This document shows positions 6,173 through 15,800 of a DNA stretch of 19,104 bases, piece by piece. The position numbers and the translations under genes were made by a program. This DNA comes from DATKZH01 sp964505295 (GTDB lineage: Bacteria > Planctomycetota > Planctomycetia > Pirellulales > Thermoguttaceae). Numbering within the stretch: the stretch's first letter is position 1; each line of letters starts with the position of its first letter. A model generated the notes under the pieces. The model saw only the letters and a list, made by a program, of their open reading frames with translations, did not search any database and was not told the DNA's origin. The stretch covers positions 1 to 19,104 of the forward strand of contig CAZDHR010000090.1 of NCBI GenBank assembly GCA_964505295.1. The letters run 5' to 3'.

Positions 6173-9100
6173 CTACTCGCTCGGCTCGTACTCGATCGTC
6201 AGCTCCGGCGGCTTGGCGCTCTCGCGTGAGAGGTAGTCGACGCCGTCGGTGGTGGTCGGGTCGATGATCAGGCTCAGCTCGGCCTTCCCGCTCAAGTCGA
6301 TCTTGATCGGGACCTCGACCACCTGGTTTTCGCTTATCCGGCCCAGTTGGGCTAACTCCTCACCCGCCTTGGGCCGCGTCGTGTAGGTCACGCCCGTCTC
6401 GGTCCAGGCCCCGTCGGCCAGGCAGATCCGCCCTGAATTGCCGGTGGGGTTCCCCGCGTTGTGAATCCGGAACCGGGCTTCCACCGGCTTGCCGGGCACG
6501 TCGAGTCGGAATTTCAACAGCGCGAGGCTGTGGCTGGTATCGGCCATCTTCGCATCGCCTCCGTCGACCAGCAGCTTGGTGCCGGTCCCCTGGTTCCTAT
6601 CGGGATACCGCTGGCTGACGAAGGCGTCTTCGGCCGGCTTGAGCACGAGGCGACCGCGCCGGCCGAGATGCTCCAGCTTCGCCGACCGCTCCAGCTCGAC
6701 GGTGCCGTCGGCCGCCACGAGCTTGACCGGGATCTCGAAGTCCCCGGCCGCGACCTGCCCGCGGAGCGCGACCGCCAGGGGGATCGTCGTTCGCCCGCCG
6801 CTGGCCAGCTTGACTTTCACCTCCTTGGGCTCGACGGCGAAGCCCTCCGGCGCCGTCATCCGGAGCGTGCCCTCGAACGGGCTCTCCCGGAGGTTGGCCA
6901 GGCGCAACTCGCCGCTTGTCTTGGGCCCAAGCGTGCTCAGCAGGAAGTCGGGCACGGCACACCCGAGGCTGGTGATTCGCTCGCGCACGACCTCCACCCC
7001 CTGCAAGATCGTCGTTTGCTCGGCAGTGGGCTTGGCGGCCTTCGGCAGCAGCTCGATCGTGAGCTTGTCGCGGACGTCGATGCCGGCGAACTCCTTGAAG
7101 ACGGCCCGATCGCGGCCCCCGGCGGCTTCGACCACGTCGAAGTCCTCGAGCACGACTTTGTCCTGGAGCTTGACGTCGAAGACGCGCTGGCCCGGCTGGT
7201 CGTTGTCAGGATCGGCGAAGGCCAGGCGCACGCGATACTGCGCCGAGCCGTCGCCCTCCTCCAATAGCGGAAGGACGCACTTGCGCAAACCCCGGGCCGC
7301 CGAAGTGAACAGCCAGTCGTCGTCGGTGCCCTCGATGGGCGTGTACGTCGAGTTGCGCTGGTCGTACCGGCCGCCCGAGTGAAAGGCCACGTCGACCTTG
7401 AACTGAAGCACCAACGAACCGCCGGGCCGGGGATATCCGAGCCAGAGGTTGCCCGCCGTGTCGGCCCGATCGCCCGGCGCACCGAGGTTGACCGCCAAGC
7501 GCTTGACCGGCGTCATTGGTCCCGGGGCGCTATAGTAGGCGAAGCCCTTGGTCTCGGTGGTCGGCCGGAAGACGACGGTACACATGTTGGGGAACGGGCA
7601 CATGCAGCCGGCGCTGGCCTCGGGCATCAGCAACAGGCCGCCGGCCGGAATCGCGTTCACCCAGCAGCCCGGTCGTTGGGCGCCAAAGTGCATCGTGCCG
7701 TGATCCCCCACCAAGTCGTAGTAGCCGAGGCAGTAGGAGCGGAAGAAGAGGCAGTTGGGCGAACCGATCGGACAGCCGCAGTGGTGGCCGGGCCGGGCGA
7801 ACTGCCAGCGGTCGGTCTCGCCGGTGACCGGGTGGGTCCGCGTTCGGGACTCGCCCGTGTGGAGGTCGAACGCCCACGGCTCGGCGTGTAGCGTGTCGCC
7901 GATCACGATCGGCCGGACGCGGAAGCCGACCGGCTGCGACCAGAGAAAGCTGCCGTCGACGGCGGAAATCGCGGTCACGCGCCGCGAGGCGAACTCCCCG
8001 GCGAAGAACTGCTGCCAGTAGTGGCCGTCGAGGTACACGCCGAAGATGACCAGCACGTCGTTGCCCACCATGGTGGCCAGGGTGCCGCCGCCGCAATCGG
8101 TCAGGTCGAGGGGCCGTTGCCAGAGGAGGTCCCCGGTGGCGGCGTCCAGGGCACAGACCTTCTGTACGTCGGCCTTGTCGAGCCGGGCCAACGCCGCGGC
8201 CCGCTGCTCCTGGGGGAGCTTCGAGATCCGCTGTCGCTGGTCGTCGATCGCCTGTTTGCGCTCCTCGTCGCTAACGCCCCGGTCGACCAGCAGCACGCGC
8301 CCGTCGCCGATGGAGATGGCGATGTGCGGGATTCGCGTGCCCTTGTGAACCCAGCGATGCTTGCCGCTCTGGACGTCGACGGCGAACACGAGATCGCTCT
8401 CGCGTCCGCGCGTGCATCGGCCGCCGTAGAGCAATCCGCCGACGGTGGCCACGTACCCCCAGCGCCCCGACTTGCCGTCGTCGACGGGCGGGAACTGGTA
8501 GGTGGCCGCGGTCTCGCCGGTTTTCGGGTCGAGCCGGAGACACTTGTCGCCGACGGCCACGAACAGGCCGTCGCGGCTGACGGCCAGGTTGCTGCCGTCG
8601 TGCGAGGCATTCGTGCGCATGGCCCCGCGGATCTCGCGCTCCCAAAGCTTCAGGCCGTTGTAGACGTCGTAGGCCATCACCAGGTTCTCGCCCTGGACGA
8701 AGAGCCGGCCGTCGATCGAGAGCGGACCGGCGGCTCGGCTGTGCCGCTGTACCATGCTGCCCGGGCCCGGGCGCCCGAACCAGAGCACGCCGAGCGGGGT
8801 TTTGACCGTTTGGTCGTCGCCGCAGGCCGTATTGGCCGCGTTGGCGAACTGGTGCGTCCAGGCGCCGCCGCCGGGGATCGCGCCGCGGACCTCGACGTCC
8901 CAACGGAATTTCGCCGGATCGTCGCCGCCCTGCTTCCGCTGCGTGATCATCGTGCCGCCCAGCGGCTTGAGCATCCGAAAGACGTTCTTCGCGCCCGGGG
9001 GCAGCTCGCCCTCGAGCACGGCCGTTTCGGAAACGATGAGGTTGGCGAAGTAGTCGGCATAGGGTATTTTGTCCAACGGCCATTGCTCGACGCAGACTCG

Positions 9101-10801
9101 CTCGCCGGCCAGTCCGGCCGCGTCGACGGCCTTGCGCGCGGCGGCGACCTTGTCCGCATCGGGATCGGCGGCATAGATCATCAGCTCGGTGCGTTTGGCC
9201 AGATCGAGCGCGAGTTCGCCGGTCTCCAGGCCCACGACGAGGCAGTAGCCTCGCTTGATAGGAGCCATCTGGAGGATTTTGTCGGCGGCCTTCTCGAACG
9301 TGGAAGCCGAAGGGGAGTCGGCAAAGGGATTGGAACCGACCGACTCGGCAACGGCGCCGCTCTCTGCCGATCCCTGTGGCCCGAAGGAGTAGATCATGCC
9401 TTTGTCGGTGCTGACGAACAGGCGTCCGGAGGCCGCGGCCAGCCCTTTGGCCGTTCCGTCGACCCGGCCGGTCCAAGGCGTCTTGCCCGTGGCGGCCTCG
9501 ACGGCCGCGACATGGTCCGTTCCGCCGGCGAAGAGGACATCGCCGGCGAGGATCAGCGATTCATGGCAGTCGAAGGGGATCTTCCAGCGGGTCGTCGCGG
9601 CGAATTCCTCCTCGGCCTTCTCGAGCTGTTCGGCCAGGGCCGCGGCCCGAGCTTTGAGTTCATCGGTCGCCTGGCGCGCCAGCGCTCGGTCCGCGTCGAC
9701 CTTTTGTTGACGAATCGACTGGAGCTTGCGGCTGGCGGCGGGAAACGTCTTGCGGTTCAGGGCCATCAGGTGCGTTTCGGTGGCCACATAGGCCGTGTCG
9801 TCCGTCACGACGAGCTTTCGCCCGGTGAATGCGGCAAATCGGTCGCGCGACTCGCCCCGGTAGCCGACCATTTCTTCCGTACCCGTGTAGACCTCCTCGC
9901 CGGCCAACAGCGCGTAGGTCCCCCCGACCGGCTTGCCGAAGAAGAGCGTCGAATACTTGAGCCTTCCGGTGGCGCGGTCGAAGGCCGAAGGCGAGACGCG
10001 TCCCATGGGCGCGTAGATCGTCGATTTCGAGGCCAGCAAGTAGCCTTGCGGGGAGATCCGGCTCTGGGGGGTCTCGCCGCAGGTGTCGTTCGACCAGAGC
10101 TGGCGGCCGTCCTTGGCGTCGAGGGCATGGAGGAACACGCCTTCGGCCGGGAAAATGCCGGCCGCCAGATACGCCACGCCGTCGTCGACGAGCACGCCGC
10201 TACGGAGCGGCCAGAGCGAGACCATCTTGCCGCTCCCCAGCACCCGCTGATCGTCCGGCGCGGCGCGGAACTTCCACGCCAGCGATCCGTCGCCCGCGAA
10301 GCAATACGCGTGTCCGTCGTCCGAGCCGACGTAGACGTGTCCTTCGGCCACCGTGGGGGCCAGCCGGATCGGCCCGTCCGTCAGCCGCGTCCAGCGCACG
10401 CGTCCGGTGGCGGCGTCGAGCGAGTAGACCTTGCCGTTGGCCGAAGAGCCGAAATAGACCGCACCGTCGGCCACGGCCACCTGGAACACGTCGTCGAAGT
10501 GGATGCGCCTCAGCTCCAGGATGCCCTCGACCGGCTCCGGTTTGGGATCGCCCCAGGCCGGCTCGGGCGCGTGCCTCGGCCGGAAGACCCAACACTCGAC
10601 CAGCGGCGGCTGGACCTGCTCCGCCGTGATTCCGCTTCGGGCGACGTCGTGCCGATACGTGGGCCAATCGGCAGCCCGGGCAACGACACTGCCCGTAGCA
10701 GCGACCGCGAGCGTCAGCCCCAGGAGCCCCCAGGGCTTGCTCAGACGGGCCCGGCTCCCCGCGTTTTGTGTGGATCGATCGCAACGATGCTCACCTGCCA
10801 T
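6173..10801 (-). CDS. Giant secreted PQQ-type propeller protein with MTase-like, malectin-like and DNRLRE domains
   Basis: A 1542-aa exported protein. The start at 10801 is set by AAGGGAGGG about 8 nt upstream; the frame extends 112 codons further but across the promoter. A long signal peptide ends at about residue 43 (VVARA-ADW). Propeller 1 (44 to about 480) opens with DWPTYRHDVARSGI and has PQQ-type blades such as LDAATGRVRW and LDAKDGRQLW; a coiled coil of about 50 residues (355-403) interrupts it. A methyltransferase-like Rossmann fold follows (about 500-625), but its glycine loop is changed to VVGLETGEL. Propeller 2 (about 645-1090) begins WTHQF and contains YDVYNGLKLW, LDAATGDLLW and the Cys pair GCMC. 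Then come a malectin-like beta-sandwich (about 1135-1272), an Ig-like linker, and a C-terminal DNRLRE/CBM96-like domain (about 1382-1542, opening PAEDAFVSQRYPDRNQG). Real PQQ binding is unproven. The carbohydrate-binding modules suggest it works on or near polysaccharide outside the cell. Confidence 0.9.
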   Translation of the reverse strand: MAGEHRCDRSTQNAGSRARLSKPWGLLGLTLAVAATGSVVARAADWPTYRHDVARSGITAEQVQPPLVECWVFRPRHAPEPAWGDPKPEPVEGILELRRIHFDDVFQVAVADGAVYFGSSANGKVYSLDAATGRVRWTRLTDGPIRLAPTVAEGHVYVGSDDGHAYCFAGDGSLAWKFRAAPDDQRVLGSGKMVSLWPLRSGVLVDDGVAYLAAGIFPAEGVFLHALDAKDGRQLWSNDTCGETPQSRISPQGYLLASKSTIYAPMGRVSPSAFDRATGRLKYSTLFFGKPVGGTYALLAGEEVYTGTEEMVGYRGESRDRFAAFTGRKLVVTDDTAYVATETHLMALNRKTFPAASRKLQSIRQQKVDADRALARQATDELKARAAALAEQLEKAEEEFAATTRWKIPFDCHESLILAGDVLFAGGTDHVAAVEAATGKTPWTGRVDGTAKGLAAASGRLFVSTDKGMIYSFGPQGSAESGAVAESVGSNPFADSPSASTFEKAADKILQMAPIKRGYCLVVGLETGELALDLAKRTELMIYAADPDADKVAAARKAVDAAGLAGERVCVEQWPLDKIPYADYFANLIVSETAVLEGELPPGAKNVFRMLKPLGGTMITQRKQGGDDPAKFRWDVEVRGAIPGGGAWTHQFANAANTACGDDQTVKTPLGVLWFGRPGPGSMVQRHSRAAGPLSIDGRLFVQGENLVMAYDVYNGLKLWEREIRGAMRTNASHDGSNLAVSRDGLFVAVGDKCLRLDPKTGETAATYQFPPVDDGKSGRWGYVATVGGLLYGGRCTRGRESDLVFAVDVQSGKHRWVHKGTRIPHIAISIGDGRVLLVDRGVSDEERKQAIDDQRQRISKLPQEQRAAALARLDKADVQKVCALDAATGDLLWQRPLDLTDCGGGTLATMVGNDVLVIFGVYLDGHYWQQFFAGEFASRRVTAISAVDGSFLWSQPVGFRVRPIVIGDTLHAEPWAFDLHTGESRTRTHPVTGETDRWQFARPGHHCGCPIGSPNCLFFRSYCLGYYDLVGDHGTMHFGAQRPGCWVNAIPAGGLLLMPEASAGCMCPFPNMCTVVFRPTTETKGFAYYSAPGPMTPVKRLAVNLGAPGDRADTAGNLWLGYPRPGGSLVLQFKVDVAFHSGGRYDQRNSTYTPIEGTDDDWLFTSAARGLRKCVLPLLEEGDGSAQYRVRLAFADPDNDQPGQRVFDVKLQDKVVLEDFDVVEAAGGRDRAVFKEFAGIDVRDKLTIELLPKAAKPTAEQTTILQGVEVVRERITSLGCAVPDFLLSTLGPKTSGELRLANLRESPFEGTLRMTAPEGFAVEPKEVKVKLASGGRTTIPLAVALRGQVAAGDFEIPVKLVAADGTVELERSAKLEHLGRRGRLVLKPAEDAFVSQRYPDRNQGTGTKLLVDGGDAKMADTSHSLALLKFRLDVPGKPVEARFRIHNAGNPTGNSGRICLADGAWTETGVTYTTRPKAGEELAQLGRISENQVVEVPIKIDLSGKAELSLIIDPTTTDGVDYLSRESAKPPELTIEYEPSE

Positions 10802-10874
10802 CCTCAGCCCTCCCTTCGTTGGAGATTCCGCTTGCCGCTCCGCGCCCGGCCCTCTCGCCCGACACGTCGTCACC

Positions 10875-10904
10875 TTTATACCCGGAACCGGACCGCAATG
10901 ACAA
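10875..10904 (-). promoter_or_regulatory. Strong sigma-70-type promoter of the 1542-aa gene
   Basis: On the minus strand TTGTCA (10904-10899) and TATAAA (10880-10875) are 18 nt apart, each matching the consensus at 5/6. The transcript would start near 10868, giving a leader of about 67 nt before the ATG at 10801. This is the best promoter match in the window. Confidence 0.65.
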
Positions 10905-10911
10905 TCTTTCT

Positions 10912-10937
10912 CGCTCCGAGTCGGTCGAGTCCGAGCG
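10912..10937. promoter_or_regulatory. Imperfect inverted repeat just upstream of the promoter
   Basis: Arms of 11 nt (10912-10922 and 10927-10937, CGCTCcGAGTC-type) match at 9 of 11 positions around a 4-nt centre. On the minus strand it ends 7 nt before the -35 box, where an activator or repressor dimer could bind. It could also be a leftover hairpin behind the isomerase-like gene. Confidence 0.35.
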
Positions 10938-11201
10938 AGCCCTGAGAACGCGCTCGGCGAGTCGGCAGTGGCCAAACGCATGCCCAGCGCCGAAGCCGGC
11001 CGGGACGTCCCTTCGGCGCCGGAGACGTCCAGTTCCGGTCGGATCCCGCGTCTGATGGTCGGCGTCTCGCAAGGCATGGTCATCGACCGAACCGTGTATC
11101 CCGGCGCTGGAGCGCTCGTCGACATCCAATTCCACACGCGACGCCGGGACGAGAAGACGAGGTTCTGCCGTCACCAGCCCGTCTTCGCGAGAGACGCTCC
11201 G
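10938..11201. other. Intergenic spacer, no gene seen
   Basis: This is the rest of the 400-nt gap between the isomerase-like gene and the 1542-aa gene. A short stem (CGTCT/AGACG near 11180-11200) lies right behind the isomerase-like stop codon but lacks a T-run. No ribosome binding site or recognisable protein fragment was found. Confidence 0.4.
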
Positions 11202-12593
11202 TCAGGTTACCACCTCAATCCCCAGAAGCCGGCAGAACGTCCGCAACGGGCGGGCGTGTTTTCCGTAGAAGACGATCTGGTGCATTCCCTTGACGTCGCA
11301 CGCGTCGGCGACCTCGTCGATCGTCATCTCGATGTTCGTGCGGCAGCCGCCGGGGGCTTTCGGATAGCACCGGACCACCTTGCCGCCGTAGACGTACATC
11401 TGCGGGCTCTCGCCCGAGAGGTACTGGGCCACGGTTACGTCCTGGCCGGGCGGGAAAAGCACCTGGGGCACGGTTCCCCAGCCCGCCTCGTTATGGCTCC
11501 TCAGGATGTACGGCTCGGACGGCCCGTCCGGGCCGTTCATCTTGGACGCACTCGTGCAGTGCGCGCCGAAGAAGTGGTTCGCTTCGGTCTGCATCGCGGC
11601 GTTCTGCTGGAAGCCGGGCTTGCCGAACAACTCCTGCACCAGCATCATCGTGAGGGTCGCGTTCAGGTCGGACTGGCAGCCGGCGGGGATCCCTTCGTCG
11701 CGTAGACTCATGAAACCCATGCAGGGCGGGACGTGCTTGTGCGGCTTGCGCAGCCCGGGCAGGCAGTTCATCATGATCGCATCGGCCCCCTCCTTCTCCA
11801 CGATATTCTTCAGCGCGAAACAGGCCCTCGCCGCTTCGAGCACGTCGTCCTCGGAGGGCTCCACCCGCTCTTGGGCGCCCTTCAGGTACGCCTGGGCAAG
11901 CTCTTGCACCGGGCTGGTGGTCTCCGTGCGCTTGAACTCGTCGTAGAACTGCTCCAGCGGGACACTCCGCACGCGGGTTCCAAGATGCGGGACGCTCACC
12001 TCTTTGGTTTCCGATCCGGCGAGGTTCACCAACAGGCCGTCCTTCATTCGGCGGGCCGTCCGGATCATGCGCATGCCCTGTTCGACGGCGTCGAAATCAT
12101 CCATCGCCGAGATCAAGTACGCGCCCGGCTTCCGATGGAGCTGGTTGATGTGGTCCACCAGCAAGACCCCCAACGTGGCCAGGACCACGGAGGGCACGTT
12201 CGCTTCTTCCACAATGCGGACGACGTGTCCCCAGTGGCCTTTCTTGAACGGAATCAGCAGCAGTCCGTCGGGGGGTGATTGCTTGATCTCGCCGAGGAAT
12301 CGCTCGACGCTGGGCGGCTCGTCGAGCGGCGTCTCCTCCATTTGGATCCGCATGCCCAGCTTCCTCTCGATCTCGCGGATCTTGGCCAGGTACGCGCGCT
12401 GGTGTCCCTCCGCATCGAAACTCGAGCCCGGCCAGCTCCAGTATCCGACCTCGCGCAGGGTCTCGGACGGGGGATAGACAAACGCCCCGCGCACCAACGC
12501 GGGTTGCTTCGTCGGAGCGGCCTGCTTGTCCTCCGCCAGGGCGGTAATCGCGCCGCTCGACAATAGCGCCATGGTGCCAGCCGCGGTTCCCAT
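11202..12593 (-). CDS. L-fucose/L-arabinose isomerase-like protein with disrupted Tat start
   Basis: A protein of 463 aa counted from the ATG at 12593. It resembles the FucI/AraA isomerase fold, which interconverts aldose and ketose sugars with a divalent metal. Signs are the two Rossmann-like N-terminal domains (about 35-270) and the C-terminal segment PAGCQSDLNATLTMMLVQEL with Asp309, where family members usually read CE-x-D; here Glu is Gln307. This is followed by GAHC at 343-346. So one metal ligand looks changed and activity is uncertain. Directly upstream, in frame and without a stop, the DNA encodes SDHEHDSCCCCRRDFLET (12647-12594), a textbook Tat signal that continues into the hydrophobic GTMALLSSGAITALA. 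No ATG, GTG, TTG or CTG precedes it, and the ATG at 12593 has no Shine-Dalgarno sequence. The gene probably lost its original start to the repeat at 12649-12737; an ATT at 12656 is a remote alternative. Confidence 0.82.
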   Translation of the reverse strand: MGTAAGTMALLSSGAITALAEDKQAAPTKQPALVRGAFVYPPSETLREVGYWSWPGSSFDAEGHQRAYLAKIREIERKLGMRIQMEETPLDEPPSVERFLGEIKQSPPDGLLLIPFKKGHWGHVVRIVEEANVPSVVLATLGVLLVDHINQLHRKPGAYLISAMDDFDAVEQGMRMIRTARRMKDGLLVNLAGSETKEVSVPHLGTRVRSVPLEQFYDEFKRTETTSPVQELAQAYLKGAQERVEPSEDDVLEAARACFALKNIVEKEGADAIMMNCLPGLRKPHKHVPPCMGFMSLRDEGIPAGCQSDLNATLTMMLVQELFGKPGFQQNAAMQTEANHFFGAHCTSASKMNGPDGPSEPYILRSHNEAGWGTVPQVLFPPGQDVTVAQYLSGESPQMYVYGGKVVRCYPKAPGGCRTNIEMTIDEVADACDVKGMHQIVFYGKHARPLRTFCRLLGIEVVT

Positions 12594-12648
12594 CGTTTCG
12601 AGGAAATCCCGGCGGCAGCAACAACACGAGTCATGTTCGTGATCTGAA

Positions 12649-12737
12649 GCCCAAATGGTGCTACAGCCTTGTAGGGTGCGTGAAACGCACCAATTCCCAT
12701 TTCACGCCCAAATGGTGCGTTTCACGCACCCTACAGC
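12649..12737. repeat. Palindromic repeat (GGGTGCGTGAAACGCACC type) with a partial copy
   Basis: Perfect 23-nt arms at 12670-12692 and 12713-12735 contain GGGTGCGTGAAACGCACC, which is itself nearly self-complementary. A direct repeat of GCCCAAATGGTGC occurs at 12649-12661 and 12706-12718. The left copy reads straight on into TACAGC, as if 13 nt present in the right copy had been deleted. I recall similar text as a common interspersed repeat in cyanobacteria and planctomycetes. The left edge abuts the Tat-encoding frame of the isomerase-like gene. Confidence 0.75.
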
Positions 12738-12836
12738 TATCGCTTTCCTCTGTCACGCCCAGTCTTCATAGGCCAGCGCGCCCGTGGCGGCCTTGGCACG
12801 TGCCCGCTACGGCGTGCGACGCGGAAAAACAGGGCA

Positions 12837-15800
12837 CTATCGGGCCTGGAAGCACGTGACCTGCCCGTCCATCGTCGCCAGGTAGAGCCGGCCGCGGGCG
12901 GCGATCAGGCCGTCGAACACGGGCGGGCTTTCGAGGGCGTGCTCGGCCAGCTTCCGGCCGTCGGCCGCCGAGACGGCCCACAACAGGCCGCCTCGCTTGC
13001 CCTCCAGCGCGGCGACTTGTCGGGCGTGCTTGGCGGCGACCTCGGGATCGAGGTGTTTGCCCCAATTGGCGAACTCGTCGTCGCAGTCCGGGGGGCCGGC
13101 GACGAAGAGCGTGTCGCCGGCGAGGACCATGGCCCGGGCGATCACCGGCGGCTGCTCCTGGACCCACTTGAAATCGACCTTGGTAAGCGCCGACATGGGG
13201 AACGTGCTCCGCGACTTCCAGTCGACCGTGTCGCGGGGGATCTTGCTGCCCCGCTTGCCCTCGCGGCGCCCGCCCGTGGCGATGCCCTCCGGGTCGGTGC
13301 CGGGGAACGACTTGTCGGCGGCGTAGAGGCGATACTCCAACACCGATGAATTGCAGAGGTACTGGGGATGGCGTCCGTAGGCGTAGACCGCGTCGTCCCC
13401 CACGCAGAGGATTCGGCCCGAGGGAACGAGGCGGCCGGCCTGGTACCACTCGCCCCAACCTTCGCCCGCGTTCTTACCGTAGATCCAGTACGCCCGGTGG
13501 AACCACGAGTCGTCCAGCAGGCCGATTGGCGAGAAGACGTGATGGTTGCCTTCCTGGTCGGCCTGCGGCTCGGGCAGGAGGACGGCTCGCTTGCCGTCGA
13601 GGTTGAACCGCTGCGACCGCATGTAGACGTAGCGGCCGTCGCACGAGAGCACGTCGGGTAGGGCCACGGGCATCTTCTTGCGGTCGATATGCGTCTGGAG
13701 ATTCTCGCCCGTCGAGGGGTCGCGATCGTCGAGCACCGTCTCGGAGAGCTTCTTGCCGGTTCGGGCGTCGAGCCGGACCAGGCGCATGCCGCCGTCGAGG
13801 AACATGCTGCGACCGGCCAGGCAATAGGCGACCCCGTCGTGAATCAGCACGCTGCCATGGAGCGGCCAGACCGATTCGACTTGCTCGAAGGCGACGATCC
13901 GCCGGTCGGCGGGCGCGACGCGGAACCGCCACGCCAGCACGCCGTCCGACGCGCGGAGACAATACGCGCAGCCGTCGGCCGAGCCGAACAGCACGCTGCC
14001 CTGGTCGTACGTCGGCGGCGAGTCGACCCGGCCGCCGGCCGTGAACGACCAGAGCGGTTCGCCGGTCTCGGCGTCCAAGGCGCAGACGGCGTGCTGATCG
14101 ACACGGGCGACGAACAGCTTGCCGTCGGCGACCGTCACGCTCGTGAGCTTGCCGCCAAGCCGCGTCTGCCAGGCCCGGCCGAGTTCGCCAGAGACGGGCG
14201 TCTTGGCATGTCCGCTGCGCACGGCGTCGCCGCGCCACGTGGGCCAATCACCGCTTGCGGTTTCGCCGGCTTCGATCTTCCCATAGGCTGGCCCCTTCTC
14301 CAAACGCGCCTCATCCGCAAGCGGCTCGGGCTTCGTCGCGCCGGCCGGCCCCAACGCCCAGAATCCGTTCAGCTTCGACTGGTAGTAACACGCGCAGGCG
14401 TGCGGCGTCGCGTAGATGAGCCCGTTGGCCGGCACGATGCCGTGGAAGCATCCGCCGCGGACCCAGTGGTGGATCTCCCACGTCTCGGCCCGCGGATCGA
14501 TGAACTCGGTGCCGATCCAGGATGGAATGAGGTACTTCTCCGTCGCCTTGCTCGGATAGCACCGCTGGTGCATGACCGCGAACGGGTCGACGTTGGGCGG
14601 GAACTCTCGCTTCACGTCGCCCGTGCGCGGGTCGCGCCCGGTGAACGTGCCTTTGGAACGCGCCCAACTGCTGGCAATGTCGCCCGACCAGACCAGGCCG
14701 TCGACCACGAGCACGTCCTCGGGGCAGAAGTGACCCGACGGGTGCAGCTTCGAGTTCCACAGCTTGCGACCGTCGGCGGCCGACAGGGCCACCAGCACAC
14801 GCTTCTCGCCGGAGAAGAGGATCACGTCGTCGTACATCACCATCGACGGCGACCAGCCGGTGGGGATGAGCGGGCTGCGGGGCACTTCGGTCCGCCAAAG
14901 CTGCTCGCCCGAGCCCTGTTCGAGACAGACGACGGCGTCGCCGTCGTGGTAGACGACGCGTCGGCCGTCGGCCGCCAGCGACATGGGCACGATCTTGCTG
15001 TCGAGCTGCCAGACACACTTGCCGGTGGCAGCTTCGACGGCCACGAGCTTGTCGACCGTCTCGTCCCAGCCCCACCGCTTGCTGGCGCGGTCGCGCTCGG
15101 TCCAGCAGTGGGCGTCTTCCTGTTGGTAGTCGACGGGTGGGCGGTCGGGATTGACTACAAGAAAGAGCACGCCCTCGGAGGCGACGATCTCTTCCGCCGT
15201 CTTGGTGCCCTCGTAGGTGCGGATGGTCTTACCCGTCGCGGCGTCGATCGCACTCAGGGGCTCGTTGATGCCCAGCGTGGTGTAGACCTCGTCGCCCACG
15301 GCGACCAGTCGGCGCGTGAGCCGCGCCGGGCCGCTCTTGAGCGGGAAGAGATGGTTGTACCACTGGGGGATCGGCCGCTTCCAGAGGACGACGCCGCTGA
15401 AGGCGTCGCGGGCGACGAGCATGAACTTGGCCGGGAGCTGGATCGACGCGCGCGGCCCCTCGTCGATGAGGTAGAAAATCCGCCCGGCCGTGGAGACCAG
15501 GGCGTTGAGGCTGGCCGAGTGCTCGTGGCTTCGGGCCCAACGCGGGCTGCCCACCCATTGCGTGGTTCGCGGCGGCCCGACGACCGTGTCCTGGGCCACG
15601 GCGTTGCCCGTCGAGTCGTGGAGGTAGTGCGTCCAATCGTCAATCTCCTTCGGCCGCGGCTTCACGGTCTTGATCCACTTGCCGTCTTGCTTGATAAATG
15701 CGACGCCCGCCGGGGCCAGCACGCGCATCACCTCGTCCATCGAGATTTCGCCCAGGTCTTCGGCGACCAGCAGGTTGACGACCCGATCGGAGTAGGGCAG

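Noticed and set aside
8021..10945. A 974-codon open frame on the plus strand
   Set aside because: It is antisense to the 1542-aa propeller gene, whose frame has clear domains, signal peptide, ribosome binding site and promoter. The plus-strand translation is rich in Arg, Ala, Val and His and matches no domain; long antisense frames are expected at this GC content.
12776..12836. GC-rich text with the palindrome GGCACGTGCC (12795-12804) as a terminator of the fusion gene
   Set aside because: The palindrome is only 10 nt, has no loop or T-run, and the larger pairings are weak. It may be another interspersed repeat, but I cannot support it from one copy.
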